NCBI RefSeq assembly: GCF_030445035.2
Contig: NC_080673.1
Coordinates: 179,347,216-179,411,215, forward strand
DNA length: 64,000 nucleotides
DNA from: Dasypus novemcinctus
Taxonomy: Eukaryota > Chordata > Mammalia > Cingulata > Dasypodidae
Direction: 5' to 3'
The notes below the pieces were generated by a model. It saw only the letters and a list, made by a program, of their open reading frames with translations, did not search any database and was not told where the DNA came from. The translations under genes and the position numbers were made by a program. How positions within the stretch are numbered: position 1 is the stretch's first letter; the number at the start of each line of letters is the position of its first letter. Shown here piece by piece: positions 9,573-22,107 of the stretch.

Positions 9573-10150
9573 TTTAGTTTTCTGCTCATCCTGGGTATAT
9601 TCTGGAGGCCCAGGTAGTATGGCAGATTCTAGGTTGAGGGCTAGGAGGAAGACTTGGGTTTGTGCTGTGGCTTTAACTGCTGTGTCTACTTGGGCATTTC
9701 ACCTAGCTATGGCAGTGTCTGTTTTCTGGTGCCCTGGGCAATGCATCCCTGCTATTTCTTGGGGCAACAGAGTCTTAAATTGAGAGGCCACTGCATAGCC
9801 TACTCTTTCAGTTTCTTCCCTGATAAAATTGCTTCCATCGGTCAACCACTCAAAGCCTGGGTTCTCAGTTACTTGCAGATAGAAAGACTTGTTTGGGTTA
9901 GGAACTTCTAATGCTGAAGGGTTAATTAAGGCCTGTTTCAAGGTATGGAAGGTCTTTTCCCCTTGTCTTTTCCCCATTCTAAGGGTTGCTTATTAGCCCC
10001 AGCAATATCACTGTATAATAGCCAGGCTATTTTGCCAAACCTGAGTATCCACAGTTTACAGTCCACAGGGAAGAGGTTTAGTAAGCAGCCTAGACCTTGA
10101 TTTTCCATCAACTCTTAAGATAGGGCATGCCAAGATGAAAGAGGTCTGGA
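9573..10150 (-). pseudogene. pol: Old ERV pol: thumb/connection and RNase H remnants with deletions
   Basis: The minus-strand frame near 9977-9699 reads connection-like sequence (TFHTLKQALINPSAL) and then, after only a few residues, RNase H sequence (LTDGSNF). It soon reaches a late RNase H motif, HCPGHQK. In an intact pol these motifs are hundreds of codons further apart, so two internal deletions are evident. The polymerase palm with YXDD is absent: too little sequence remains between this segment and the protease remnant to hold it. Confidence 0.75.
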
Positions 10151-10345
10151 GTGGCAGTCAGGACAAGTGGTTTCCATATCAATCAAGAAATTAACAATCT
10201 TACCTGCTATGTCAAGGCTCACCTGAGCCTCCTCCTGGTTAATGGTTTGTGGTGTTGTTCAGGGAGCCATATTTGTACTAGTGCTGCCTCAGTTTTCCTT
10301 GCTTATGGCAAACAGGGTTTATGGGGAGCCCCATTCCCTTTCTGG
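10151..10345 (-). pseudogene. pro: Old ERV protease remnant with altered active site
   Basis: A minus-strand reading at about 10240-10165 resembles the start of a retroviral aspartic protease (VSLDIAGKIVNFLID). The catalytic Asp is followed by Met-Glu where Thr-Gly is expected, so the active-site triad is lost. It lies directly downstream of the nucleocapsid knuckles, as in gag-pro-pol order. Confidence 0.55.
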
Positions 10346-10480
10346 GGAGCAATGCACTCCCAGACTCACTGCCCATCCTTTCTACACCTGAGGCAAGGCC
10401 CTAGCTGATGCCTGCAGTGAAGCAGATTGAGGCAGCCATGCTTCCTGTGGCCAACCTCTCCACACTTGAAGCAGGTTCCT
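10346..10480 (-). pseudogene. gag: Old ERV nucleocapsid: two CCHC knuckles, second one broken
   Basis: Knuckle 1 (10473-10432, minus) keeps the C-X2-C-X4-H-X4-C pattern: CFKCGEVGHRKHGC. Knuckle 2 (10395-10354) keeps the three Cys, but the His position reads Gln and the next codon is a stop. Together they mark the end of gag. Confidence 0.75.
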
Positions 10481-11284
10481 GCTGAAGTGGAGCCTGATCT
10501 TGGGTAGTTCTGAGGTGACAGGATGCCTTTAATGGTGACTGCAGAAAGATAAGTCTATTCCTGGGCCTTCAGCCTACTGCTCCATACCTCTTCCATATTG
10601 GTGGTATGGTCTTGATGGTTGAAGTTTGAGAAGGCTGTTTCTAAAAGGTGTTCAGGAGAGTTTGAGGACCCAAAGAAAGCTTCGTAGCTTCCTATGGATA
10701 TCTGGAGCAGACTGGCTAATGAAATGAGTTCCTATGAGGATTTGTCCTTCATTAGAGTTAGGATGTACCAGAGTATATTTCTTCACTACATCTACCAACC
10801 TTCCCTGAAATAAGGCTGGGTTTTCATCCTACTTCTGAGTAATTTCCCTGAATTTACTGTAATTGACCACTTTGGTAATGTACTTCCTCATTCCTTGGAG
10901 GAGACAGACGACCATATGGTTTCTAGTCTTCAGATCTTCCTTTCCCTTTTGATAGTAACACCTAGGAACTGTATTAGGAATTGCAACTGCTTCCACTGCA
11001 TACTCTTTAGGCTGTGGGGCAGCCAGTTTATCCAAATGCCCTGTGCCTCAGTCCAGATGTGGAGCTTTTCCTCCAGCATGCAGCAAGTTGAAAGAATAGT
11101 GTGCATTTCATCCCATGATATTTCAAAAATCATTGGGAGGTGCTTGAACCCCTCAGCAAATTTGCTGAAGTCCTCAGAAAACCAACCTAACTTCTCTTTT
11201 CACTGTGCCAGGTCAGACATAGAGAAAAGGGTATATACCCTAATGGTTCCTACATTCCCATTAGCTACTTCCTTTAAAGGATAG
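10481..11284 (-). pseudogene. gag: Old ERV gag: capsid remnant
   Basis: Minus-strand frames carry capsid-like segments of gammaretrovirus type: a part with ISWDEMHTILSTCCMLEEK (about 11120-11065) and a part with VNYSKFREITQK then NPALF (about 10870-10815). Several stops and frameshifts separate them. The frame at 10895-11284 on the plus strand is a shadow of this remnant. Confidence 0.75.
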
Positions 11285-12700
11285 AGATGCTCAGACTTCC
11301 TAGCTGGGTAGAATGAGGCTAACTTGGGGTATGACCTGTTGGACTAAACCTCAAGGCATATGTGGGAGCTACTGAAGCCCCTGCTGGAGGTGAGTTGAAA
11401 GGGGCTTCTGGTGCCAGGCCATAGCAAAGTGGGTAACTAAGCAGGGGGTTCATCTAAGATATTTTCTTTCTTCTTGGAAGCGGATTACTCTACACTCTGG
11501 GGATCCTTCTGCATAGCACCATCAACAAGAACCCCTTAGGCTCTTATTATGAGACAGGGTTATAAAAAGCTGGATATAGGGAAAGTTTACCAATTTCATC
11601 TCCTTTCTACACAGTAGGGCTATCTGGAGAATAGGGTTTAAACTGATGGTCCCATTTAATGACCACTTCTGGCTGTCTTTTAGCTTATACTGTGGCCACA
11701 TAGTATGGCAGAGAGAGATTAGCTTCTTCCCTTTTAAACCATCAGTAGGCAGGTTGTCTCAGTTTCTGAGAAGATAACCCAATAGGGAGTCTGCTGTAAT
11801 GCTGAGAGAGCCATCCATTGTTCTAGGAGAGGACAAATATGTTCATCAGTCTAGGATTTGTCCCATTGCTAGACCTAACTGAACAGATTTATTGCAGATC
11901 TAGCATCCTGCAGATCAGGAGCCCTACCTCCTGATCCCATTTTACCAGGAATCAGGAGTCTCTCTTCTCTGGGTTTTCCCAGAGCCTTAGGTCTTAGGAG
12001 ATGTCCCAGACTGAAGTACCTAAGACAGGCTTTCTCCCTAGGAAAGGGACTAGCTAAGAATATTTCTTTTATCTTCCCTTTACAGCAGTCTTAGGAGATA
12101 GCCATGAGTGAACTCATCTCATGGCCACTCCCAGGGACTGAGTTCCACAGTTAAACCTGACATTAAATCTCATTAACAAATTCTGTGTCTTGCCAACAAA
12201 CAGGCTTGGGGGCCTCCGAGACAATCTCATATCTTGAGAAGGAACAACACTTCAGGGAGCTACCAAAGGTGGGACTAATGCCTCACTAACAAAAGCATTT
12301 TCAGTTTCTAAGGTGTTACAAAGCATCTCACAGACCAAAATGAGGACAGCATTAGTTGGAAGATTAAAGGCACTACTAATAAAAAGGAGTTAACTAGTGG
12401 CCTAAAGAAACTATACAACAGGTGATAGTCATCCTGGACTCACAGAGAGGGCTGGTAGGCTTCCAGTAATCTCCTGCTCTACTTAGGCAACATGCCTAGT
12501 CAAGTCTCAGGGAGAATTTCACCCACCATCAAGAATTTCCTTGGATCTACATGGTGTGGGGGCTCACACCCACCACCTTAGAAAAGGGAGCCTTAAGTCT
12601 GGACAGACTGAGTTAATATCCTGTGGGAACCTATCCAGGAACCCATTCAAAATGGCAGAAGGGGATGGCAGGCAACCAAAGAGGGCACAGACAGGATATA
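11285..12700 (-). other. Probable matrix/leader part of old ERV, heavily decayed
   Basis: No open frame longer than about 63 codons. Position upstream of capsid on the minus strand suggests matrix, the p12-like region and leader. I cannot point to a myristoylation site, PPPY motif or primer-binding site with confidence. Confidence 0.35.
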
Positions 12701-12985
12701 ATTTAAAATTTAGACTCAGCAGTCCTTACTGAGTATCGAGGAGAGTTACCTGCCTCAAGAACTCCTGACCTGCTTGCCAAATACAGTTGGGAAATTCTGG
12801 ATTCCTTGGATTCCTCTTGGTTCTTGGTTATATTGCATAAAAGAATTAAACAATGTGCAAGTTTAGATAGGCCATAAAAGAGTTTACTGAGAAATGAGAG
12901 AAAAGTACACACCCAGATGTAGATGCAAGTTGCCTCCAGGAAAGACGAGCCTACACCATGGTTATGAAGCTTCATCTATATAATA
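12701..12985 (-). repeat. Possible LTR end of old ERV
   Basis: The minus-strand frame 12975-12703 has the look of LTR R/U5 sequence rather than protein (pyrimidine-rich, CAGTAAACTC poly(A)-signal-like segment). It lies where the 5' LTR of the minus-strand ERV should be. No second copy is available in the window for comparison, so the call is tentative. Confidence 0.3.
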
Positions 12986-13172
12986 ATTAATAATTTAAAA
13001 TAATTTTCACCTGCCTTATATTAATAAAAATACCACATATTAAACCACCTTATACATAGTGTACCATAGAAGTATAAATATGGAATATTGGAGCCTTTAA
13101 ATTCAGCTACCAATTAAACAGAAATACAAGGAATAGGGTAACTAATAAAATAATTCTATGGTGCCCATCCAG

Positions 13173-13186
13173 AAATCCATACTTTT
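13173..13186. repeat. Left target-site duplication of the 13.2-17.0 kb L1
   Basis: AAATCCATACTTTT here and AAATCCACACTTTT at 16975-16988 differ at one of 14 positions. They bracket the L1. Confidence 0.7.
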
Positions 13187-16100
13187 TGGTTTTTTAGCTT
13201 TTTTTAATTGAAATATATCATTCATACACAAACATACATAAACAATAAATGTATATTAGTTGTGAACTTAAAAAAACAAACATATAATATCAAACACAGA
13301 TAACATCTTATCTTACCACCAATAACTTGCATTGTTTTTAAAAATGATTAAAGAGCATTGTCAAAATATTACTACTAAACAATTTTTCCCTAGCCACTCT
13401 GATTATTATCTTTATATCATTTATATATGAACATACATAAACAATTAAGTGTATAGTAAAACTTGTGAACTTACAAAGCAAACATGCATAACGTTATACA
13501 GGGGTCCCATACATCAACCCTCCAACAACACCTTGCATTGTCATGAGATGTTTGTTGCAAACTATGAAAGAACACTGTCAAAATCTTACTACTAATCATA
13601 GTTCTTATCTTAAATTTGGTGTGTTTTTCCCCCAACCCACCCTATCATTATTTTTTAAATATATTTTTTATGACAGAAGTTGTAAACTTATAAAACAGTT
13701 ATGCACAAACAACATCCCTCCATCAACATACCACAACGTGATGTGTCATTTGCTATAAATAAAATAATATCATCTGATTATTGCCATGTTTATGGTGTGC
13801 ATTTGACTCATTTTTTCCATACTGCCTCAGTATCAACATAGTACATCTTTTGTATAGATGCAAGGATATTATATTACTACTACTATCCACAGTCCATAGG
13901 TCACTCCAGCTGTATTTTTCCCATGCTTCTTCACATTCCCAACACCCTGCAGCTGTGATATACATTTGTTGTAGCTCACAAAGGACACTCTTGTATCTGT
14001 ACCATCAACCACAATTCTCAACCACCTTTTGGTTTACTGTGCTATCCTGCTCCTAGATTATTCTCAACCATTGTCAATTGGCATTTACATAACTAGATTA
14101 CCATTTTCAGTCACATCTTCATTTATAAACTAGTTGTTACTCACTGTGTGTTACCATCCACTCTATACATACCCACAATTTTAAAGTAAAGCTAATTAAA
14201 ACTTCTACATACATTAACATCAGTAGTCCACTCAGTCCTTCTCTTATCTCCTTTAAGAATCCATGACCTACCACCAGGTCTTGAAGATATTTTCAAATAA
14301 TTTCTTCTAGAAGTTTTATGGTTCTTGCTTTTATTTTTATTTTTTTGATCCATTTTGAGTTAATTTTTGAAAAGGTGTGAGATAGGGGTCCTCTTTCCTT
14401 CTTTCAGCTATGGATGTCCAATTCTTTCAACACCGTTTGTTAAATGGATTGTTCTACCTGAGAGGTGTGAGTTTAACAGACGAGTCAAAAATCACTTGAC
14501 CATACCTGTGAGGGTCTGTTTCTGAACCATAAATTTGGTTCCATTGGTCTATTTTATGTCTGTCTTTAGGCCAGTACCATGCTTTTATTTACCACTATAG
14601 GTAGGTGTATTGATTTAAAATCTGAGATGAGGGTTCACTGTTCCTTTTTATGATGTTTCTGACTATTCAGGACTACTTACCCTTCCAAATAAATTTAATG
14701 ATCATGTTTTCAATTTTTTCTCTAATGCTGGTGGAATTTTTATCAGGATTGCATTAAATCTGTATATCAATTTGAGTAGAACTGACATCTTAATGATATT
14801 TAGTCTTCTAATCCATTAGCATGGAATGTTCTTCCAGTTATTTAGGGTTTTTAAAATTTATTTTAAAACTGAGTTGCAGTTTTCTGAATACAAGTGTTTT
14901 ACATCATTGGTTAAGTTTATTCCTATTTGAGTTTTATCTGTCACATATTATTTTCTCCACTCTTTTGACACTTTTGGCTACTTTTATTGATAAAAATCTT
15001 CATTTCTAGACTCTCTTCCAGTCATCTCTCTCCTGTATATTCTTTTCAGACTCTAGCACACCCTTTAGTATATTCTGAAATTCTGGTCTCTTGCTTAGAA
15101 ATTCTCTCAATTTCTGTTTATTGGTGAATATTCTAATTTTGCCCCCATTTTTGAAAGACAGTCTTACTGGATATAAGATTCTTGGCTAGAAGTTTTTCTC
15201 TTGTAGTATCTTAAATATATCAGACCACTGTCTTCTTACCTCCTTGGTTTCTGGTGAGAAATCAGCACTTAACCTTATTGGATATCCCTTATATGTTATG
15301 CATTGCTTTTCTCTTGATGCTCTCAGAATTCTTTGTCTTTGGCCTTTGACATTCTGATGTGTATGTGTCTTGGAGTTGGTCTATTTGGATTTTTTCAGAT
15401 GGGAGTATGTTGTGATTCTTGGACAGGGATAGCTATGTCCTTCAATAGGGTTGGGAAATTTTTTACCATTATTACTTTAAATATTCTTTCTGCCCCTTTT
15501 CCCTTCTCTTCTCCTTCTGGGACATCCATGACACAAATTTTTGCATGCCTATTGCTCCCATTTAGTTCCCTGAGACCTTGTTCAATTCTTTCCTTTCTTT
15601 CCTTCATCTGCTCTTTTGTATGTTCACTTTCAGAGGCCATTTCTTCAAGCTCACCAATCCTTTCTTCTACCACCTCAAATCTGCTATTATATGATTCCAG
15701 TGTTTTTTTAAAATTCATTGATTGTACCTTTCATTCCCATATGATCTGCTATTTTTCTATGTATGCTTTCAAATTCTTCTTTGTGCTCATCCAATGTCTT
15801 TTTAATATCCTTAATCTCTTTAGCCATCTCATTGAATTTATTAAGGAGATTTGTTTGAACATCTATAATTAGTTGTCTCAACTCCTTCATGTCATCTGGA
15901 TGCTTATCTTTTTCCTTTAGCTGGGCCATAGCTTCCTGTTTCTTGGTGTGGATTATAATTTTTGATTGGTGTCTTCACATCTGGCTTAATAGATGTATTT
16001 ATTCTGGGTACAGTTTTTCTCTTTAATTTAGGGCTTCTTATCATTTCTTCCTTGCTGGTTGCACAGTAGGAGCCAAGCATGTAGTTGGTGGGTGCTGTAA

Positions 16101-16974
16101 GCTGTGGAGGCTCAAGCTGCCCTCATTGCACCAGGGACCAATGAAGCTTCTTCCAACTTTCTCCTTTGCCAGGTGTAGGGACAATGTCACAGCTACATGG
16201 AGAAATCCACATGCAGGGCTAGACTGCAGTTGCCCAGAGAGACTGATGAAGCTTCACATCCCTTTCTCCCCTGCCTGAGGCAGGGATGGAGCTGCAGATT
16301 TGGGCAACAATCAATGCAGTGCAGGTCCAAGATGACCGCAGTTGCCTTGGTAGACTTCTGATTTTCAGTCTAAGGCAGCCAAAGTTCTCTGCAGTTATCT
16401 GTACAGGCTGGTGCAGGGTTTCTCACCTCCTGCCTGCCAGAGGCTGGTCTGAAGCCTAGGCTAGGGCTGCAGGCTGATCTGCATGAAAGAACCTGGTGTT
16501 CCAGTCAGCCCAGCTTCCCCTCAGGCTGGGGGTGGGGTAAGAATGGCAGCTACTAGCCTCTTTCTGACTTTGACAGGCTCAAACCTTAGTTATTTTCAGG
16601 ATCATACTGTAGCCCACTGAATTTTCTCATCATAGCTGAAATTGGTGCTCAACTGTCTCTTCCTCCCCTGTTTTGGGGAAGGAGAGCTTTCAATTCCAGT
16701 CACAGAACAGCTCCAGAGGCATCTTGTGCCTTCAGTGGAGGATGGGCATCAGCCTCCACAGTGTGGAGGGCTCTACTTACCAGTCTTCTCTGCTGGTGGG
16801 CATCTCCACCTTCCCCTCCTTCAAGTATATTACAGGATGCTCTTCTGGCCTCCTGGAGCCCCCAGACAGGTTCTTCAGCTAGCTCTAGAGAGCTCTGGGT
16901 GTTTGCTAACTGCCCTGTAGCAGGAGTTGACTCTAGGAGCTCCTTACTCCACCACCATCTTGCTGGTTCTCAAA
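13187..16974 (-). mobile_element. L1 with intact ends but most of ORF2 missing
   Basis: Minus-strand order: 5' end at about 16974 (GAGAACCAGCAAGATGGTGG), GC-rich 5' UTR (16970-15950), ORF1 (15929 to about 15000), a short C-terminal ORF2 portion (about 14985-14280), 3' UTR, and a T-rich left edge for the poly(A). An intact L1 is about 6-7 kb; this one is 3.8 kb. The jump from ORF1 sequence to late ORF2 sequence lies near 14990-15010 and removes the endonuclease and most of the reverse transcriptase. Flanking 14-bp direct repeats show it inserted as a unit or was deleted afterwards. Confidence 0.8.
15000..15929 (-). pseudogene. L1 ORF1 protein gene, degenerate
   Basis: Minus-strand frames 15929-15708 and 15718-15395 read an L1 ORF1p: an N-terminal Lys/Glu-rich coiled coil (KEIKDIKKTLDEHKEEFE), a further coiled segment, then the RRM-like start with VPEGEEKGKGAERIF. 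The two frames differ, so a frameshift lies near 15710, with further breaks downstream. ORF1p is the trimeric RNA-binding chaperone of L1. The 179-codon plus-strand frame 15333-15872 is its antisense shadow. Confidence 0.8.
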
Positions 16975-16989
16975 AAATCCACACTTTTG

Positions 16990-17430
16990 AAACTTTTATA
17001 AATGATAAATAACCAGTTTAGTCAATGAGTAAATGTAATAATAGCAATAAAAGGATTTGCAGTTATATTGACTGACAGACACATCAACCAAATGCAATGT
17101 GTGGATATTACTATCCTTTTTTTTTTAACATATCATTTAAATTCTGTATGGAAAAATTGGGTATATTTAAATGATTGCTACATATAGGAAGATAGTAAGG
17201 AATTATTTTTACTTTAGATATGATAGTATTATAGCTACACTAAAAATAAAGGCAACATAATTTACAAATACATAGTGAAATTTTAAATTGACATATATGA
17301 TATGTAGGATGTGTCAAAAAATAATTCAGAGGAGATGGAGAGAGGTTAGTGAATCTATACCTGAAAAACATTGGCCTTGAGAACTCTTGAAGGTGGATGA
17401 TGGGTACAAAGGTGGTACATTATACTTTTT
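16990..17430. other. No recognised gene or repeat
   Basis: AT-rich unique-looking sequence with no open frame and no clear repeat signature. Confidence 0.5.
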
Positions 17431-17431
17431 A

Positions 17432-17522
17432 TTTTTATTTTTTGGAGGTGCTAGGGATTGAATATGAGACCTTGCACATACAAAGCAGGCATTCAACCAT
17501 GTAGCGGCACCTACTCCGCAAT
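17432..17522 (-). mobile_element. Short tRNA-derived SINE fragment
   Basis: Antisense of the lineage-typical tRNA-like SINE head: GGAGGTGCTAGGGATTGAA, then GACCTTGCACAT and ACCATGTAGCGGCACCTACT. The T-rich left edge marks the tail. Confidence 0.7.
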
Positions 17523-17579
17523 TATACGTTTTTTCTACTAATGTGTATGATTGAGATATCCATAATGAACAGTCTTAAA

Positions 17580-17790
17580 TTAATATGCAATACATTCTTT
17601 GGACTAAGGTCCAAGGATTTGTAATCTTTGATCAACCTCTTGAAAGCTATGGGCAAACTGGCTACTTCTCTAATTTTTTTTATACATCAGTGAAATAGGA
17701 GTAATTACACTTTTATCATATAAAGATTAAAGTAAGTCATGTTTGTAAAGCACTTACCATTTTAAGAATTAATAAATAACTATTTTTTTA
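17580..17790 (+). repeat. MIR-like fossil SINE
   Basis: Shows degraded MIR core features in order: the equivalent of 'gggcaaac..ctact', a 'cagtgaaataggagtaat' segment, then 'gtaaagcactta'. Divergent, hence moderate confidence. Confidence 0.45.
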
Positions 17791-18189
17791 TTTACCCAGT
17801 GTAGGTCATAGTTGTTTTGTGAATTAGTTGAGGAAGTAAAACAGCATTTATAGCTCTCTTTCTATGGGAAAAAATGTTATGAACGCAAACATAGATTAAT
17901 TTTGAGAACATAGCCTATAAATAATTTTGGAATTACTAGAATAATATAAATTACAAATGAGTATACTTTCTATTTCTCACATATGTTGAAATCTTCATGG
18001 ATTGAAGCTTCTATGATTATCCCAAGGCAAAAATAAATGTCTCTTAGTTGGAGGATTTTTTAAAAAGCTTAATTGATTATTGAATAAAACTCACATTGAT
18101 GTAATTACTTTCAAAGGAGAGTAATGCAAATAAATAAAATTTTGTTTCCTATGTATCTGGGGGAATTCATATAAAAGAAATGTATTTGA

Positions 18190-18217
18190 TATTCTCTCTC
18201 TCTCTCTCTTTCTCTTT
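18190..18217. repeat. (TC)n microsatellite
   Basis: Alternating TC run interrupted once by TTT. Confidence 0.9.
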
Positions 18218-18564
18218 TAGTTACGTAGGATCCAAAGAGTCTGCAAATCATCTACAGTGGAAGGATTAGGCTGTGGTAGACTGTTGAAAAAATGCTCATT
18301 GAGGTTAAATTATTGGATATGAATAAGCTTTTAAAAAATTAACATAAAAAGCAATGCAAAGTTTTCTTTGTTTTCTTCTTCTTTCATTAAATATCTTTTG
18401 ATAACCAATTATACAAATAAGTTATAAATGCAGGAGTTCCAATTAACTATTTTCAGCTTCCATATATGCTGTGTAACCCTTATTTTATGTAACTTCACAG
18501 CAGAATTTACTCCTGAAAATCTTTCTGAAATGACTTCTTTCATTGATTTCCATACTGCAATCGA

Positions 18565-18658
18565 TTTTTTTTTTTTTTTTTGAGATACCAGAGATTGAAC
18601 CCAGGACCTCATATGCGGAAAGCTGGCACTCAACCACTGAGTTACATCAACTTCCCAC
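18565..18658 (-). mobile_element. Short tRNA-derived SINE
   Basis: T17 run followed by GAGATACCAGAGATTGAACC and the antisense tRNA-like head ending ...GAGTTACATCAACTTCC. Same family as the copies at 17432, 28975 and 61620. Confidence 0.8.
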
Positions 18659-18939
18659 CATTGATTCATCTATCTAATTTACCATCCCTTCTCATACTGC
18701 TTCTTTATTCTTCTCTTTTTCTACCACCATCACCAATGATGGTGGTATTTCCTATAGGATACAATATCTGTTCTCTTCTTTTCCCTCTCTGTATCTTCTT
18801 CTGAGGCACCTTCATTTAGTTAACAATCAAATGCATATGCTAAAGACCCCACATTCTTATTCTCAAGAATATTTTTCAATGTCATGCTCATATATTTAAT
18901 CATTATGCTCCTAAAGAAATCACTGGTTTCCCCCTAAAA

Positions 18940-19580
18940 TTTGTAATTATGCTTTGCTTTCTTCATCTTAGTAAATAGCACTGTTTTTTACTCAGTTTAC
19001 TCAAGCTGTAAGACAAGAACATGCATTTCTTGATCAAAATTCATCTATCTGAATTCATTCTTACCAGTTTCTAATCTGCTCCCTACTTCCAGAGTGGTTT
19101 TTCATAAGTGTGGATATGTCACTCTTCTGCTTTAAAATTCTTCTTTGGCCCCCAGTTGTTTTCAGAATAAAGTAGAAACTTCTCATCCTTATATTCAAGA
19201 CCTTACATAATTCAGATACAGCTATTCATTTAATAACTTTTAATATCTTGTTCAGGCATAGGACATATTTATCCTCTATATGTACCCAGCTCTTTCATGT
19301 TCCCCTTTCTTTAGTTTATTCTTTAACATGAAATATCCTCTTTGTTCTTCTCCCTGAAAACTTTTGGTTTTTTAAATTATGAAGTAGTTTTAACAAGTCT
19401 CCCCAAAGAGCTTTTGCTTACTTCCAGCAGATGATGTAGGTCATTCCTACTATTTTCTTTCTCCATCCTCCTATAACACTATGCTGACATGCTACACACG
19501 ATTGCACATTACAATTTTTTTTTACTTTTTTCTGCTTCCTTGCACAAGATGACGGGCTTGCAAAAGTAATAATCTTCTTT
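18940..19580 (-). repeat. L2 fossil LINE fragment
   Basis: The plus strand reads the familiar antisense L2 3' sequence: a 'gtcactcttctgctttaaaa' segment, then 'cagaataaagtagaaacttc' and 'caagaccttacataattc'. This corresponds to the C-terminal part of L2 ORF2. Diverged and non-functional. Confidence 0.6.
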
Positions 19581-20187
19581 ATTCACCTCTAAATTTTCTT
19601 TCTCTAGAAGAATGACTAATTTAAATTAATGACTTGCCATCCTTTTCCTCTAAAACATTTTGAAACATTTTCTTTTATCTTTTTCTTATATTGCTGTTAT
19701 CTGGTACTTACTCTAATGCTTGTCTTAGTTAATTTTATCCCTAGCTGAAATAGCAAGGTCAAATTATGTAAAAATTGAATACTTTGCTTTCAAGTTGCCA
19801 AACTTAGTCACTTTTAAATACTCTAAAACTAGAGGGGACTTTGGATTTAGATCAACCTTTCTTTAAAAATCTAGAGGCAAAGGTTTACAGGGAAATATGT
19901 AGTCAGTCTTAACTGCCAGATTTTGAATTATTTGTTATTTAGTTATCTAGTTATTTCCAAATGTTATTTCTTTTGCAAACTTATTTTCAATGCTTAGTCT
20001 TCACCTGAAAATGGAAACCAGTACAAAACCCATGAGGAATTGCTTCTTGAAACTATATTTCTATTAGTCAGACAAGCTTTAATTTTATTGGGTAATATTA
20101 AATCAATTATTAAAAACATTTTTATGTAAAATTGATCCATGGAAAGTACAGCAAGGGAAAATTTTGACAGTTATGTTTTATCATGAG
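19581..20187. other. No recognised gene or repeat
   Basis: AT-rich sequence between the L2 fossil and the TBL1XR1 retrocopy. Nothing coding is visible. Confidence 0.5.
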
Positions 20188-20199
20188 AAAATAATAGAG
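20188..20199. repeat. Left target-site duplication of the TBL1XR1 retrocopy
   Basis: AAAATAATAGAG here is repeated exactly at 24314-24325, just after the A-rich tail. Confidence 0.88.
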
Positions 20200-20539
20200 G
20201 GAGCACCTCCGCTCGCCACCTGGGGACACGCGCCACGCTCCCCGCCCGCGCCCGCCCGGCGCCCATCCCCCGTGCCCTCTGCTCACCGGGGTTATAATTG
20301 CCTCTCACCCCCCCCCCCCCGGAGGGGTTATTTGGGGGTGGCTGGAGGTGGCGGCAGCGGCGAGGAGGGGGATTTCCTTGTGCCTCCATTCCCGGGAGGG
20401 GGGAGCGGCGTTGGAGGCCACCGTTTTCCAGCACCAGCAACAACGGCCTGTGATTGGCAGTATCGGACGTTCAATTGCACATCCCCACGTCAATGCACTG
20501 CCAATGGGTTATATCCTGTGCTGTGACCTCATGGTTTAA

Positions 20540-20821
<282 letters not shown>

Positions 20822-20826
20822 TGTAG

Positions 20827-22107
<1,281 letters not shown>

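Noticed and set aside
11285..12700. Intact gag or env in the old ERV
   Set aside because: Every recognisable segment carries stops or frameshifts and the frames are short.
15333..15872. 179-codon plus-strand frame
   Set aside because: Exact antisense shadow of the L1 ORF1 coiled-coil and RRM region.
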